The notes beneath the pieces were generated by a model. The model searched no databases and was not told the origin of the DNA. It saw only the letters and a program-made list of their open reading frames with translations. A stretch of 64,000 nt of DNA from Clostridiales bacterium. GTDB taxonomy: Bacteria; Bacillota; Clostridia; Saccharofermentanales; Saccharofermentanaceae. Below are positions 1 through 8,599 of the stretch, piece by piece. Each line of letters opens with the position of its first letter. The stretch's first letter is position 1. Location of the stretch: assembly GCA_017962145.1 (NCBI GenBank), contig JAGCVX010000009.1, forward strand, positions 62,001 through 126,000, read 5' to 3'. The translations under genes were made by a program, and so were the position numbers.

Positions 1-103
1 TCAGCATCTGCTTTCCGCACACAGTACAGTTTGCCACCTTCAAAGAAGGATCAACTTTTACGTTGGCACCACATCCGGTACATGTCAGATCAACTAGTTT
101 CAT
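1..103 (-). CDS. Zinc-ribbon protein, N-terminal part (runs off left edge)
   Basis: Reading leftwards from an ATG at 101-103, the frame gives MKLVDLTCTGCGANVKVDPS followed by a second cysteine pair, VANCTVCGKQM. Two CxxC pairs about 19 residues apart are the signature of a small treble-clef or zinc-ribbon fold that binds one Zn ion. An AAGGAG ribosome binding site lies at 109-114, so the start is well supported. Only about 34 residues are inside the window; what follows the ribbon (often a membrane or SHOCT-like region in such proteins) is unseen, so no function is assigned. It follows the lipoprotein at 116-1195 by 12 nt and is probably co-transcribed with it. Confidence 0.75.
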   Translation of the reverse strand, partial: MKLVDLTCTGCGANVKVDPSLKVANCTVCGKQML

Positions 104-115
104 AGACGCTCCTTA

Positions 116-1195
116 TCACACGCTTATAGTAACAGGGTTGGTATAATACTTCGTCGAATAATCATCAGAAGGATTGAAACGAATGATCAGTCCGATATTC
201 TCGATCTTATCGACACCGATCTCTTCCAGTTTCGTTTTGCTGAGACGGACCGAGCCGACAGCTTTATATCCGGGCATAACATAACTGCTGAGATAGAAAT
301 CTCCTTCGATTCCGTTGATCACGACATTTTCAGCCCAGATCGACAGTTCCTTGTCAGAATAGTTTTCGATAAATATATAAAGGTATCCGTCATCGTATCT
401 GGATGGAGCGACATAGTGGTAAGCCGTAAATCTGACCTGTCCGTCGTTATAAAGCTCAACACCATAGGATACGTCTACGGCAAAGTTCGGATCATAAACC
501 GATGTATAGAAAGTCAGGATCGGTGTACGGTAGGACGAAGCACCATCGTCGTAGTATACGGTCAGGATCGTCTGTACCATACCCGGATCCCAGATACCCA
601 GTTCATCACCGAGAGACAGAAAGTAGAAAAACGAGCTTTCGATCGTCTGTCCATCTTCGATCTCCTCGATGTACCAATCCGTCTGCTGAACACCATTGAT
701 CGCCATCATTTCACTGTCGAGTTTAACCTTATGACCGGTTCCATTTACGACTGTCAGCAGGAATTCTCTTTGATTTCCGGCACCAAGTTTATATCCCGTC
801 ACAGTAATGACCAGACCTTCCTGGTTCCAGATCTCCTGAGGCTCGAGCGTAACCTGAGTATATGAATAGGCAGGGATCTCATGAGGACCGATCTCTACAA
901 CAGGACCATCAAGCATGGACGTACTGGTGTCCGGACCGGTCGGATCTTTGGAAAGATCGGAGTTGACCGTTACTGTCGGAACGGAGGAGGAGTCACTTCC
1001 GTCATCGGGTATCGACTGGCTTAAAAAGCCTTTGGACTCCGTTTCGTCATCATCGTCATCATCTTTATCTTTCTTTTTCTTCTTTTTCTGGGAACTGGTC
1101 TTCTCCTCTTCCTTGCTGCTTGAGCAGGAAGTCAGAACCACACCAGAAGAAAAAACCATCATCAACGCAAGTATTACACTTAGAAACTTCTTCAT
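116..1195 (-). CDS. Secreted lipoprotein with a duplicated beta-rich domain
   Basis: The protein begins MKKFLSVILALMMVF and has a lipobox LTSC, so it should be lipid-anchored outside the membrane. I chose the ATG at 1193-1195, five codons inside the longest frame, because the signal peptide starts there naturally; the outer ATG at 1205-1207 is the alternative. After the lipobox comes a low-complexity stretch of lysines followed by aspartates, then two related domains of about 100 residues. Each holds a hydrophobic strand pattern ending in INGV or INGI, resembling the immunoglobulin-like domains of DUF4352/DUF5067-type lipoproteins (family assignment is inference). Function is unknown. The next gene downstream is a zinc-ribbon protein 12 nt away. 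Confidence 0.7.
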   Translation of the reverse strand: MKKFLSVILALMMVFSSGVVLTSCSSSKEEEKTSSQKKKKKKDKDDDDDDETESKGFLSQSIPDDGSDSSSVPTVTVNSDLSKDPTGPDTSTSMLDGPVVEIGPHEIPAYSYTQVTLEPQEIWNQEGLVITVTGYKLGAGNQREFLLTVVNGTGHKVKLDSEMMAINGVQQTDWYIEEIEDGQTIESSFFYFLSLGDELGIWDPGMVQTILTVYYDDGASSYRTPILTFYTSVYDPNFAVDVSYGVELYNDGQVRFTAYHYVAPSRYDDGYLYIFIENYSDKELSIWAENVVINGIEGDFYLSSYVMPGYKAVGSVRLSKTKLEEIGVDKIENIGLIIRFNPSDDYSTKYYTNPVTISV

Positions 1196-1302
1196 ATCGA
1201 AACTCATCTCTTTCTTCTTTCTTGAGCAAATTATAGCACACGAAAAGGATACTATGTGGTATCATTCTTAGAAGAATCAAGAAAGTATAAGGCGGATAGA
1301 TT

Positions 1303-1926
1303 ATGAAGAAAGCCCTTTCACTGGTCCTTATCGCGGCAATCAGCCTGAGTCTTTTAGACGGCTGCTCGAAAAAACCGAGAATGGATCTGAAGAATTTTGA
1401 GAAATATGCCCTCTCCGATCTGAAACTGGAGAAGAAAGATATATCGGCAAATGACTTCAATGCTTACTATGATCTCGATTATATGGTAGGCGAAAACGAT
1501 ACGGAAGCGACAAAACGAGACCATTATGCACAGGTCTATTCTACTGCTGAAGGAAATGTCGCCAGCACCATGGTCATGGTCTATACCGATTATCAGAGCG
1601 ATGAGGAAGCAAGAGCATTTTACGATGACATTACTCAAAAAGAGATCAATATGCTCGAGACCTCGACTGACCTGAATTACAGCAAGGATCAGGGCGATAA
1701 CTATCTTCTCGTTCTGACTAAGCAAAGTGATATGAACTGGCAGTTCGACTGTCTTTACATCCAGAAAGACATCATCTTATATGCTTCGATCGTGATCGGA
1801 ACAAGTGATATCCAGAACATTAACCTTGACTGGCTGAAAGGCACAAGTGCCTTCTTTGCCGACCTTCATTTGAAAGATCCGTATTCTCTTGCTCCGGAGA
1901 TTAAAAACCTGATGAAGAATAAGTAA
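1303..1926 (+). CDS. Hypothetical lipoprotein, 207 aa
   Basis: The N-terminus MKKALSLVLIAAISLSLLDGC is a lipoprotein signal peptide with the lipid-modified cysteine at residue 21. A ribosome binding site AAGGCGG sits at 1289-1295. The mature part has a core pattern (MVMVYTDYQSDEEARAFYDD) reminiscent of small lipoproteins that monitor a scalar change between residues, but I recognise no named family. It is transcribed divergently from the lipoprotein at 116-1195, sharing about 107 bp that must contain both promoters. It runs into psd tail to tail with only 2 nt between the two stop codons and no room for a terminator. Confidence 0.75.
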   Translation: MKKALSLVLIAAISLSLLDGCSKKPRMDLKNFEKYALSDLKLEKKDISANDFNAYYDLDYMVGENDTEATKRDHYAQVYSTAEGNVASTMVMVYTDYQSDEEARAFYDDITQKEINMLETSTDLNYSKDQGDNYLLVLTKQSDMNWQFDCLYIQKDIILYASIVIGTSDIQNINLDWLKGTSAFFADLHLKDPYSLAPEIKNLMKNK

Positions 1927-1928
1927 GA

Positions 1929-2792
1929 TCACCAGGGACGCTGGCCGATCTTCTCACCATAGCGGACTTTGACTTCGCAGCCTTCATCGAGGTGCTTCTG
2001 GATATCTTCATCCAGTTTAAACACATGTCCCTGAATCAGAACGACGATGGTCGATCCGCCCATGCGGAAATAACCCTTCTCATCGCCCTTGATAAAGTCT
2101 ACCTGTTCATGATTGACGATACGTCCGACCATCAGGGCCCCCACTTCAACCATCACGACATTACCGAACTCGGCCGTACGGAACAGATTGACGACACGGC
2201 TGTTTTCCTGTAAAACACGGTAATGGCCTGAGATATCACAAACAGTGTGGAGTTTTCCTTTGATATTCTTTTTCGTTCCAAGACGTCCTGTTACCGGACT
2301 GCAATAGCGATGATAATCGTCGACAGAAAGACGGAAAACCAGGCAGTATCCGTTCTGGAACTCATCCAGATCGATACCAAGACCGGTAAGCTGCGCAACT
2401 GTATACTCGTTGCCCTTGATCTTGATTTTGTTATCCTTCTGGATCGGGTAGACAGAAAGCTTGCTGTCGCATGGGGAGATAAATGCACCCATGTTGAAAC
2501 AGATCGGGCGCATGCCTTTTTTGATCTTACGTGTGAACAGATCGTCGAGAGAGGTGTAGGTACGTTCCTCATATTCAGACATATCGATATGGTTTTTCTC
2601 GATAAACTTCTTGTTCCGGATCGCAGACATCGGCGTATCGGTAAAGAAGCCGCCGATCTTAGAAAAGCCGGGAGTCAGAACAATAGGCATGAAGAATCTT
2701 CCGACAGAGGTTCCGTAAAGCTTTTTCAGGAAACCGCCGCCGTACTGTTTTTCTTCGTAGTACTCACCTGTTTTTCGATCATACACTCGCAT
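1929..2792 (-). CDS. psd: Phosphatidylserine decarboxylase
   Basis: This enzyme removes CO2 from phosphatidylserine to make phosphatidylethanolamine at the membrane. Family members are made as a proenzyme that cleaves itself at a GST motif, turning the serine into the catalytic pyruvoyl group. Here the motif is RMGGSTIVVLIQGH near the C-terminus, with the upstream conserved block YHRYCSPVTG also visible. The start is taken at the ATG at 2790-2792 (MRVYDRKTGEYYEE), giving 287 aa, normal for the family; a longer frame exists but lies inside the upstream gene. The first 14 nt overlap the end of the acyltransferase gene, so translation is probably coupled. cdsA, which makes the CDP-diacylglycerol precursor, is at 32.6 kb. 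Confidence 0.93.
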   Translation of the reverse strand: MRVYDRKTGEYYEEKQYGGGFLKKLYGTSVGRFFMPIVLTPGFSKIGGFFTDTPMSAIRNKKFIEKNHIDMSEYEERTYTSLDDLFTRKIKKGMRPICFNMGAFISPCDSKLSVYPIQKDNKIKIKGNEYTVAQLTGLGIDLDEFQNGYCLVFRLSVDDYHRYCSPVTGRLGTKKNIKGKLHTVCDISGHYRVLQENSRVVNLFRTAEFGNVVMVEVGALMVGRIVNHEQVDFIKGDEKGYFRMGGSTIVVLIQGHVFKLDEDIQKHLDEGCEVKVRYGEKIGQRPW

Positions 2793-4068
2793 CTTTTTTC
2801 TCAGCCACTTTCTTTTTCTTCGGGAAAAGCAAGAACTTGACACCGTCAGTTAAGTACTTTTCAGCCACACCCAGTACAACGGATCCGGCCATGACTGCCA
2901 GACCATAGATAAGCGGATTATATCTTCCGGCCTTGATCGGAGAAGTTCTGTCCTGCTGCAGGAATCGGAAGCACTGGATCGCCATGAGATTCATCAGGTA
3001 CGTATCCAGAGAGAACTTACCGAAGAAGCGCGTAACAGGATTGCTGACGTGGTACTTCATCATAAATACGATCACCAGAACGCCCAGCAGGATAAAAAGC
3101 GGGAGCTGGCAGAAATATGTCTTGATCTTATCTTCGATGCCCGGGCCTTTTCCGGAATACTCCGTCCAGTAACTGAAATGCTGCTGGCCAAAGTCACTGA
3201 GCTTGAATGCCACGATCGTGAGGATCAGGAGAATATGGAACTTCAGCGCATACAGACGCTGGAACCATCCGACCAGCTGCTTTTCATAATTTGCGAAGAT
3301 CAGTCCGATCAGGAAAGCGATAGCGGAGTTGACCCACCACTCACCATTGAACCAGAGGACTTTCTGTTCTTTCCACCAGATCGTATTCGGATGCGACCAG
3401 TCGAGCCACCAGTTTTTCGGGCCGGACCACCATGCAAAGTGACCGTTATAGCAGAATACCATTCCGAGACCTACGATGAAGATGCCCATCAATGCAAAGC
3501 ACAAAGGACGGATCTTTACGAAGCGGAACAGGATAAAGAACATGAAATATAAAAGCGCCAGTACGATCGGGAACCACGCATACAGGTTCATCATCGTAAG
3601 ACCCGAGAAGTTCAAAAGCCACTTCTCTTTCGGCCACTTGGCACCGCCGATATAGGCCGCGATTCCGTAGATGATCACGTTTACGTAGAAAGGAACGATG
3701 ATCGCCTTGACGATACGGTTCTTGACGAAACCCTTAAGATAATCCTTCTTCGTATCCAGGCTCTTGATCAGACCGAAGCCGGAGCAGAAGAAAAAGATCG
3801 CTACAAAGTACGCACCTGCGTTAACAAACGGGCTCAGGATCTTTCTGTCCTGAAATATCTGTTCCTGCGAGATGTGATGCAGGATAACGCCGATCGCAGC
3901 CAGACCGCGAAGAGACTTCATCACGTCCATGCTGGCATAATCGTCGTGGAATTCTTTTTTCTTACCGAATTTATTTGATCCTCCCCAGATCAAAAGAATA
4001 AACAGGAAATAATAGACAGCCTGCTTAAGCAGTTCCCATTTATCGAACATTTTCAAAAATGCACTCAT
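2779..4068 (-). CDS. Acyltransferase 3 family membrane protein
   Basis: A polytopic membrane protein of 429 aa with roughly ten hydrophobic segments. The first loop holds the family hallmark KSLRGLAAIGVILHHISQ, with the conserved arginine and the HH pair thought to be catalytic in acyltransferase-3 (OafA/NolL-type) enzymes, which move acetyl or succinyl groups onto extracytoplasmic sugars or lipids. The start at ATG 4066-4068 (MSAFLKMFDKWE) has a GGGG-rich ribosome binding site about 8 nt upstream and removes a hydrophilic 34-residue extension. The gene overlaps psd, so its substrate could be a membrane lipid or a lipid-linked glycan; that link is inference from context only. Confidence 0.85.
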   Translation of the reverse strand: MSAFLKMFDKWELLKQAVYYFLFILLIWGGSNKFGKKKEFHDDYASMDVMKSLRGLAAIGVILHHISQEQIFQDRKILSPFVNAGAYFVAIFFFCSGFGLIKSLDTKKDYLKGFVKNRIVKAIIVPFYVNVIIYGIAAYIGGAKWPKEKWLLNFSGLTMMNLYAWFPIVLALLYFMFFILFRFVKIRPLCFALMGIFIVGLGMVFCYNGHFAWWSGPKNWWLDWSHPNTIWWKEQKVLWFNGEWWVNSAIAFLIGLIFANYEKQLVGWFQRLYALKFHILLILTIVAFKLSDFGQQHFSYWTEYSGKGPGIEDKIKTYFCQLPLFILLGVLVIVFMMKYHVSNPVTRFFGKFSLDTYLMNLMAIQCFRFLQQDRTSPIKAGRYNPLIYGLAVMAGSVVLGVAEKYLTDGVKFLLFPKKKKVAEKKDASV

Positions 4069-4292
4069 ACATATACCCCTCAATTTTCCATCTTTTCTAT
4101 TTTCCCACAAAAGATTTGAATTTAAAACCCCACAAACTCGATTATATGAAGATTCCTGAAACTGCTGCATCTCAGGAAAACGAACACAGAAAATTCATAA
4201 TTCGATAATAAAATCTGCAATTTCTTTACCTAGAATGAAACAAAGGAGAACGAATAGTGGTAAAAATTTTCTACTTGTAGTTTCTATACCTC

Positions 4293-4325
4293 AAAGGGGC
4301 TGTACCAGATTGGTACAGCCCCTTT
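4293..4325 (-). terminator. Perfect 15-bp hairpin after citrate synthase
   Basis: AAAGGGGCTGTACCA is followed after three bases by its exact reverse complement, giving a 15-bp stem that ends in three T residues on either strand. It lies 33 nt beyond the citrate synthase stop and is the likely terminator for that gene; its symmetry means it could also block plus-strand transcription. The rest of the 4069-4357 gap is AT-rich and must hold the acyltransferase promoter, but I see no convincing -35/-10 pair there. Confidence 0.75.
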
Positions 4326-4357
4326 CCTTAAGCTCTTATTCACGGCTACAGTGCATT

Positions 4358-5743
4358 TCAAGAAGGATCCGAACTCTCGTCGACGGTTCTGTCCTCCATC
4401 GGTGTGTAGCCTCTTCTCTTTTGAACCGACTTATAAGCAGGGCGCATGATACGGCCGCCGGAAACGAGCTCCTCGATGCGGTGTGCGCTCCAGCCGGCAA
4501 TACGTGCACATGCAAACAGCGGCGTGAAAAGCTCCGGCGGGATACCGAGCATGGAGTAGATCAGGCCTGCATAGAAGTCGACATTCGCACAGACGATCTT
4601 CTCACTGTTCTTCACGGTATGGAACACCTGCGGAGCCAGACGCTCAGTCAGAGTATAAAGCTCATATGCATCATTCTGACCGCACTCATAAGCCAGAGAA
4701 CGGGCATAGTCACGAAGCAGACGCGTTCTCGGGTCAGAGATAGTATAAACAGCATGACCGATACCGTAGATCAGGCCGGACTTGTCAAATGCTTCCTTCT
4801 TGAGGATCTTTTCCAGATATGCGCAGATCTCATTCTCATCACGCCAGTTCTTGACGTTCTTCATCAGATCCTGCATCATGGCATAGGCCTTGTTGCTGGC
4901 ACCACCGTGCTGCGGGCCTTTCAGAGAACCGATCGCCGCGGCGATAACGGAATATGTATCCGAACCGGTCGAAGAAACGGCATGGGTTACGAAAGACGAG
5001 TTGTTACCACCGCCGTGCTCTGCATGCAGAACCAGTGCCAGGTCTAAAGTACGGGCCTCAAGCTCCGTAAACTTACCATCCTCACGGATCATGTGCAGGA
5101 TATTCTGAGCGGTATTATATTCCGGCACCGGTGCGTGGATAAACAGGCTCTTCTTCTCCACATAGTGACGACGGGCCATATATGCATAAGAAACGATGAC
5201 CGGGAAACGTGCGACAAGCTGGATACACTGACGCAGGACATTTTCCACGTCGGTGGAATCCGGCTTCGGATCGTAGGAATAAAGTGCCAGAACAGATCTT
5301 GCGAGTTTATTCATGATGTCCGGGCTCGGAGCCTTCAGGATCATGTCTTCTGTAAATGCATCCGGAAGCGGACGGCTGGAAGCCAGAAGTTCGGTAAAAG
5401 ACGCCAGCTGCTTTTCTGTCGGAAGCTCACCAAACAAAAGCAGGAACGCGGTTTCTTCATATCCGAAACGCTTATTTTCGTAAAAACCGGTAACGATATC
5501 GGAGATCTCGATGCCCTGATAGAAGAGTCTTCCCTCGACAGGAATACGCTCGGCATCATCCACGATATAACTCATGACCTCACCCACTTCGGTCAGGCCA
5601 ACGAGTACACCCGTGCCGTCGCGGTTTCTCAGACCACGTTTCACGTTATATCTTTCATACAAAAAAGGATCGATCTTCGCCTTCTCTGTAGCCTGCGAAG
5701 TTAATTCGTGAAGCAGTTTTTTCTTTTCAACGTCGTCGAGCAA
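4358..5743 (-). CDS. gltA: Citrate synthase
   Basis: Condenses acetyl-CoA with oxaloacetate to give citrate, the entry to the oxidative TCA branch that anaerobes use for 2-oxoglutarate and glutamate synthesis. The conserved blocks are visible in order: HAEHGGGNNSSF with an active-site histidine, GPQHGGAS with the second histidine, a GIGHAVY segment, and NVDFYAG with the catalytic aspartate. At 461 aa it is on the long side and of the type also covering 2-methylcitrate synthases, so that activity cannot be excluded. The start codon is TTG at 5741-5743, supported by GGAGG nine bases upstream. It has its own promoter at 5778-5807 and a hairpin terminator, so it is a single-gene unit. Confidence 0.92.
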   Translation of the reverse strand: MLDDVEKKKLLHELTSQATEKAKIDPFLYERYNVKRGLRNRDGTGVLVGLTEVGEVMSYIVDDAERIPVEGRLFYQGIEISDIVTGFYENKRFGYEETAFLLLFGELPTEKQLASFTELLASSRPLPDAFTEDMILKAPSPDIMNKLARSVLALYSYDPKPDSTDVENVLRQCIQLVARFPVIVSYAYMARRHYVEKKSLFIHAPVPEYNTAQNILHMIREDGKFTELEARTLDLALVLHAEHGGGNNSSFVTHAVSSTGSDTYSVIAAAIGSLKGPQHGGASNKAYAMMQDLMKNVKNWRDENEICAYLEKILKKEAFDKSGLIYGIGHAVYTISDPRTRLLRDYARSLAYECGQNDAYELYTLTERLAPQVFHTVKNSEKIVCANVDFYAGLIYSMLGIPPELFTPLFACARIAGWSAHRIEELVSGGRIMRPAYKSVQKRRGYTPMEDRTVDESSDPS

Positions 5744-5777
5744 ATCCTTAGACCTCCATGGGGAACATTAGAGAAAT

Positions 5778-5807
5778 ATTATCATCTATAAGGGAAAGCT
5801 TTGTCAA
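5778..5807 (-). promoter_or_regulatory. Sigma-A-type promoter of citrate synthase
   Basis: On the minus strand TTGACA (5802-5807) is followed after 18 bases by GATAAT (5778-5783). The -35 box is perfect and the -10 differs at one position. It sits about 35 nt upstream of the TTG start and directly after the stop codon of the potassium channel gene. Confidence 0.8.
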
Positions 5808-5808
5808 G

Positions 5809-7260
5809 TTAACCCAGATGGATGCGGGCTTCCGGATAGACATTCTTTACATTGTTTCTATCCTTGAGCATAAGACCCATCGCGAAGGTGATCGGACCGA
5901 CACGGCCAAGGAACATGACCGGTATGATCGCAAGCTGTCCCCAGAACGAGAGCTGAGCAGTCGAGGCCGAAGAAACGCCTACAGTACCAAATGCCGAAGA
6001 TGCTTCAAAGAGCAGATCCACGAAAGTGAACTTGCCTTCTGCGATAAGACCTCTCTCCGTAACGGAAAGAATGCACGCTAGCGATAATACAACGACGACC
6101 GCAAGTGTAAAGATCGTAAGAGCTCGCTGTACCGTCTCGCGGGAAACTCGATGATTATGGAAAAGAACTTCCTGACGTCCGGAAACGTCGCTCTTTACCG
6201 CACAGAACAAAAGTGAAAATACCTGAACCTTGATACCACCACCGGTACTTCCTGCACCGGCACCGATGAACATCAGTACGCAGCATACGATCTTCGTGCA
6301 GTCTCTCATGGCCAGAAGATCGATAGAATTCATACCGGCAGTACGCATGGACATCGACTGGAAAAGCGCCGCATTGATCTTTTCATAAAGCGGAAGGTTC
6401 CCGATCGTAAGACCGCTTACGTTTGTCCATTCCATAATCAGGATCAAGATCGTACCGATGACAAGAAGCAACAGCGTCACAAAGAATGCCAGACGTGTAT
6501 GCAGCTTCATGTGGATATTCGTTCTTTCTTTTCGGTCATGGGCTAGGATCGCGCGGATCTTTCTCGACGAATAATCGATCAGGTCTTTCCATACGTGGAA
6601 TCCCAGACCGCCGGAAAAGATCAGGAATACCGATGTCATCATGATGACCGTATTTCCGTTAAATGCAGTAAAACTGCTGTAAGGGCCGGAAGCCGTATCA
6701 CCCAGAAGATCAAAACCGGCATTACAGAAAGCCGAAACAGACAAGAACAGAGACTTGAAAAGGCCCGTGCTGTATCCGAATTCCGGAACAAGCTGGGTCG
6801 CAAAGAGCAAGAATCCGAAAGACTCAAAGAAAAGAGTCATCAAGATGATCGTGCGCAAAAGTCCTTTTAACTCGGTAAAAGAGAAACTGCCGGAACTCTC
6901 CTGAGCCAGCATACGAGTGCGGACGTTCAGCTTTTTCCTGAAAATACTGACACCGAATGTATAGATCGTAACCAGACCCAGACCACCGATCTGGATCAAA
7001 AACAACAGCACGATCCGTCCGAAAGTATTAAATGTCGTAGCCGTATCTCTTACAACCAGTCCCGTCACGCAAGTTGCGGAAACAGTCGTAAAGAAAGAAT
7101 CGAAGAAACCGATGCTTTTTCCGGAATTCGTAGCAAAAGGCATCATAAGCAGGATCGTTCCGACAAACATGATCAGAAGGAAACTGCATACGATCACTCG
7201 CGCCGGACGAGCCATCATCCACTCGACGACTTGTTTAGTTTTTGTACGGCGGACCAGCAT
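5809..7260 (-). CDS. ktrB: Potassium uptake channel subunit, TrkH/KtrB family
   Basis: The membrane pore of a K+ (or Na+-coupled K+) uptake system. The 483-aa protein shows four membrane-pore-membrane repeats, each with a selectivity-filter glycine: TVSATCVTGLVV, FCNAGFDLLG, SMSMRTAGMNS and SAFGTVGVSS. These are the hallmarks of the KtrB/TrkH superfamily. Its stop is followed by citrate synthase's promoter; its ATG abuts the stop of the RCK subunit at 7261-7914 with no gap, which means stoichiometric, coupled expression. Two RCK genes precede it, so the channel is probably gated by nucleotide-binding rings (ATP/ADP, NAD or c-di-AMP in known systems). Confidence 0.92.
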   Translation of the reverse strand: MLVRRTKTKQVVEWMMARPARVIVCSFLLIMFVGTILLMMPFATNSGKSIGFFDSFFTTVSATCVTGLVVRDTATTFNTFGRIVLLFLIQIGGLGLVTIYTFGVSIFRKKLNVRTRMLAQESSGSFSFTELKGLLRTIILMTLFFESFGFLLFATQLVPEFGYSTGLFKSLFLSVSAFCNAGFDLLGDTASGPYSSFTAFNGNTVIMMTSVFLIFSGGLGFHVWKDLIDYSSRKIRAILAHDRKERTNIHMKLHTRLAFFVTLLLLVIGTILILIMEWTNVSGLTIGNLPLYEKINAALFQSMSMRTAGMNSIDLLAMRDCTKIVCCVLMFIGAGAGSTGGGIKVQVFSLLFCAVKSDVSGRQEVLFHNHRVSRETVQRALTIFTLAVVVVLSLACILSVTERGLIAEGKFTFVDLLFEASSAFGTVGVSSASTAQLSFWGQLAIIPVMFLGRVGPITFAMGLMLKDRNNVKNVYPEARIHLG

Positions 7261-7914
7261 TTATTGCACCATCGCTTTCCAGATCGGATGGATATCTTTC
7301 ACGGAACAAACCATCATGATCTGCGAACCTGCTTCCATCACAGTCGAACCGACAGGAGTGATCGTCTCACCGTCTTTCGTCGCCATGACAACAACACGGG
7401 AATCGTGAATAAACTTATACTCAGCCAGGCTCTTACCGCAGGCATCGGCTTTATCCGAAAGCACAAACTCGATAAGAACGTGGTCAGAATTCTGAATACG
7501 GTGAACAATACGAAGACCGGAATAATCGATCTCCTGCTCGATAAGATGAGCCAGGATCTGTGTCTCCGAAAAAGCATGATCGACACCAAAGCTCTCGATG
7601 ACTTCCTGGTTCTTCGGGTTATTTACTCTGCAGATGGAAACCGGTACAGAAAGGTGCTTCTTTGCGATCTGGCAGGCGATGAGATTCGTCTCGTCCTGAT
7701 CCGTCAAAGCCACGATCATGTCGGCGTTCTTACACGCCGCTTTCAATACCTGGTACGAAGATCCATCACCATTGATGACCTGGGATACGGAATAATCCGC
7801 GAATTTTAAAGCCGCCTGGGGATCTTTGTCGATGATGACGATCTCCGAATCGGATTCCAGTTCACGAATAAGATAATAAGCAAGTTTTCCAGCACCTACG
7901 ATAACTAATTTCAT
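7261..7914 (-). CDS. ktrA: RCK subunit gating the K+ channel (TrkA/KtrA family)
   Basis: A 217-aa cytoplasmic regulator with an N-terminal Rossmann RCK_N domain (MKLVIVGAGKLAYYL, then acidic IIDKDP after the second strand, typical of NAD or adenine-nucleotide binding) and a C-terminal TrkA_C domain in the last 75 residues. Such proteins form octameric rings under KtrB/TrkH and open or close the pore on ligand binding. The gene directly abuts ktrB and follows a second RCK gene by 16 nt. Whether this or the neighbour is the true partner of KtrB cannot be told from sequence. Confidence 0.9.
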   Translation of the reverse strand: MKLVIVGAGKLAYYLIRELESDSEIVIIDKDPQAALKFADYSVSQVINGDGSSYQVLKAACKNADMIVALTDQDETNLIACQIAKKHLSVPVSICRVNNPKNQEVIESFGVDHAFSETQILAHLIEQEIDYSGLRIVHRIQNSDHVLIEFVLSDKADACGKSLAEYKFIHDSRVVVMATKDGETITPVGSTVMEAGSQIMMVCSVKDIHPIWKAMVQ

Positions 7915-7930
7915 ATTGTCTCACGCCGGC

Positions 7931-8560
7931 TCAGCTCTTACACTCTGCCAGTACCAGCTTATCTCCCTTCTCCAGTTTCATATTCGGAAGTGCCGTGATC
8001 AGCGAGTCATGACGGACGATACCGAAGATATGACGACCTTCTGAATCCTCCATATCACGCACTTTAGCGCCTTTAAAGTCATCCGATACTTCCAAAAGAG
8101 AAAAAATGACTTGATTGCCGAAGATATTTGAAATGCACTGTCCCACGTACTCTTCTCTTTCTACATGTTCCTCGATCGCACGAAGAAATGCATCGGAGGT
8201 CAATACTGTGGAAGAGATCGTAAGAAATCCTGAATCGTCGAAAAGATGTACATCTTCTCCTGAAAATACACGTGTAATAACATTCTTAACGGAAAACATT
8301 TTCTTGGCGATCTGCGAGGCCATCAGGTTCTGATTCTGGCTGTCGCTCATCGCGCACACGATATCCATGGACCCCATATCCGCTTCTTTTAACACATCAG
8401 TATCGATGATGATACCGTCAACCGTAAGCACGCCGAGATGGTACTGCTGTTCGATCTCCTGCGCCTTCGGGTCAACGAGTACGCAAGTATGACCTTTTTC
8501 GATCAAGCGTTTCATAAGAGATATGCCGGCACGGGATGCGCCCAGGATCATGATCTGCAT
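7931..8560 (-). CDS. Second RCK/TrkA-type regulator
   Basis: A 209-aa paralogue of the adjacent RCK protein, starting MQIMILGASRAGISLMKRL, with VLVDPK after strand two and a C-terminal TrkA_C-like region. I start it at ATG 8558-8560 because GGAGG lies 8 nt upstream; the longer frame adds only five residues. Its glycine motif is GASRAG rather than the neighbour's GAGKLA, and the later motifs diverge, so the two are unlikely to bind the same ligand with equal affinity. It is first in the trkA-trkA-ktrB series and lies 39 nt downstream of the SpoU methyltransferase with no visible promoter. Confidence 0.85.
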   Translation of the reverse strand: MQIMILGASRAGISLMKRLIEKGHTCVLVDPKAQEIEQQYHLGVLTVDGIIIDTDVLKEADMGSMDIVCAMSDSQNQNLMASQIAKKMFSVKNVITRVFSGEDVHLFDDSGFLTISSTVLTSDAFLRAIEEHVEREEYVGQCISNIFGNQVIFSLLEVSDDFKGAKVRDMEDSEGRHIFGIVRHDSLITALPNMKLEKGDKLVLAECKS

Positions 8561-8599
8561 AACAAATGCCTCCAAATTAAGTCCTGTTAAGAAAATAAA

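Noticed and set aside
1208..1302. Clear sigma-A promoter pair between the divergent lipoproteins
   Set aside because: TTGAGC and TACTAT are present but 22 bases apart, too far for a functional promoter; I therefore did not list it.
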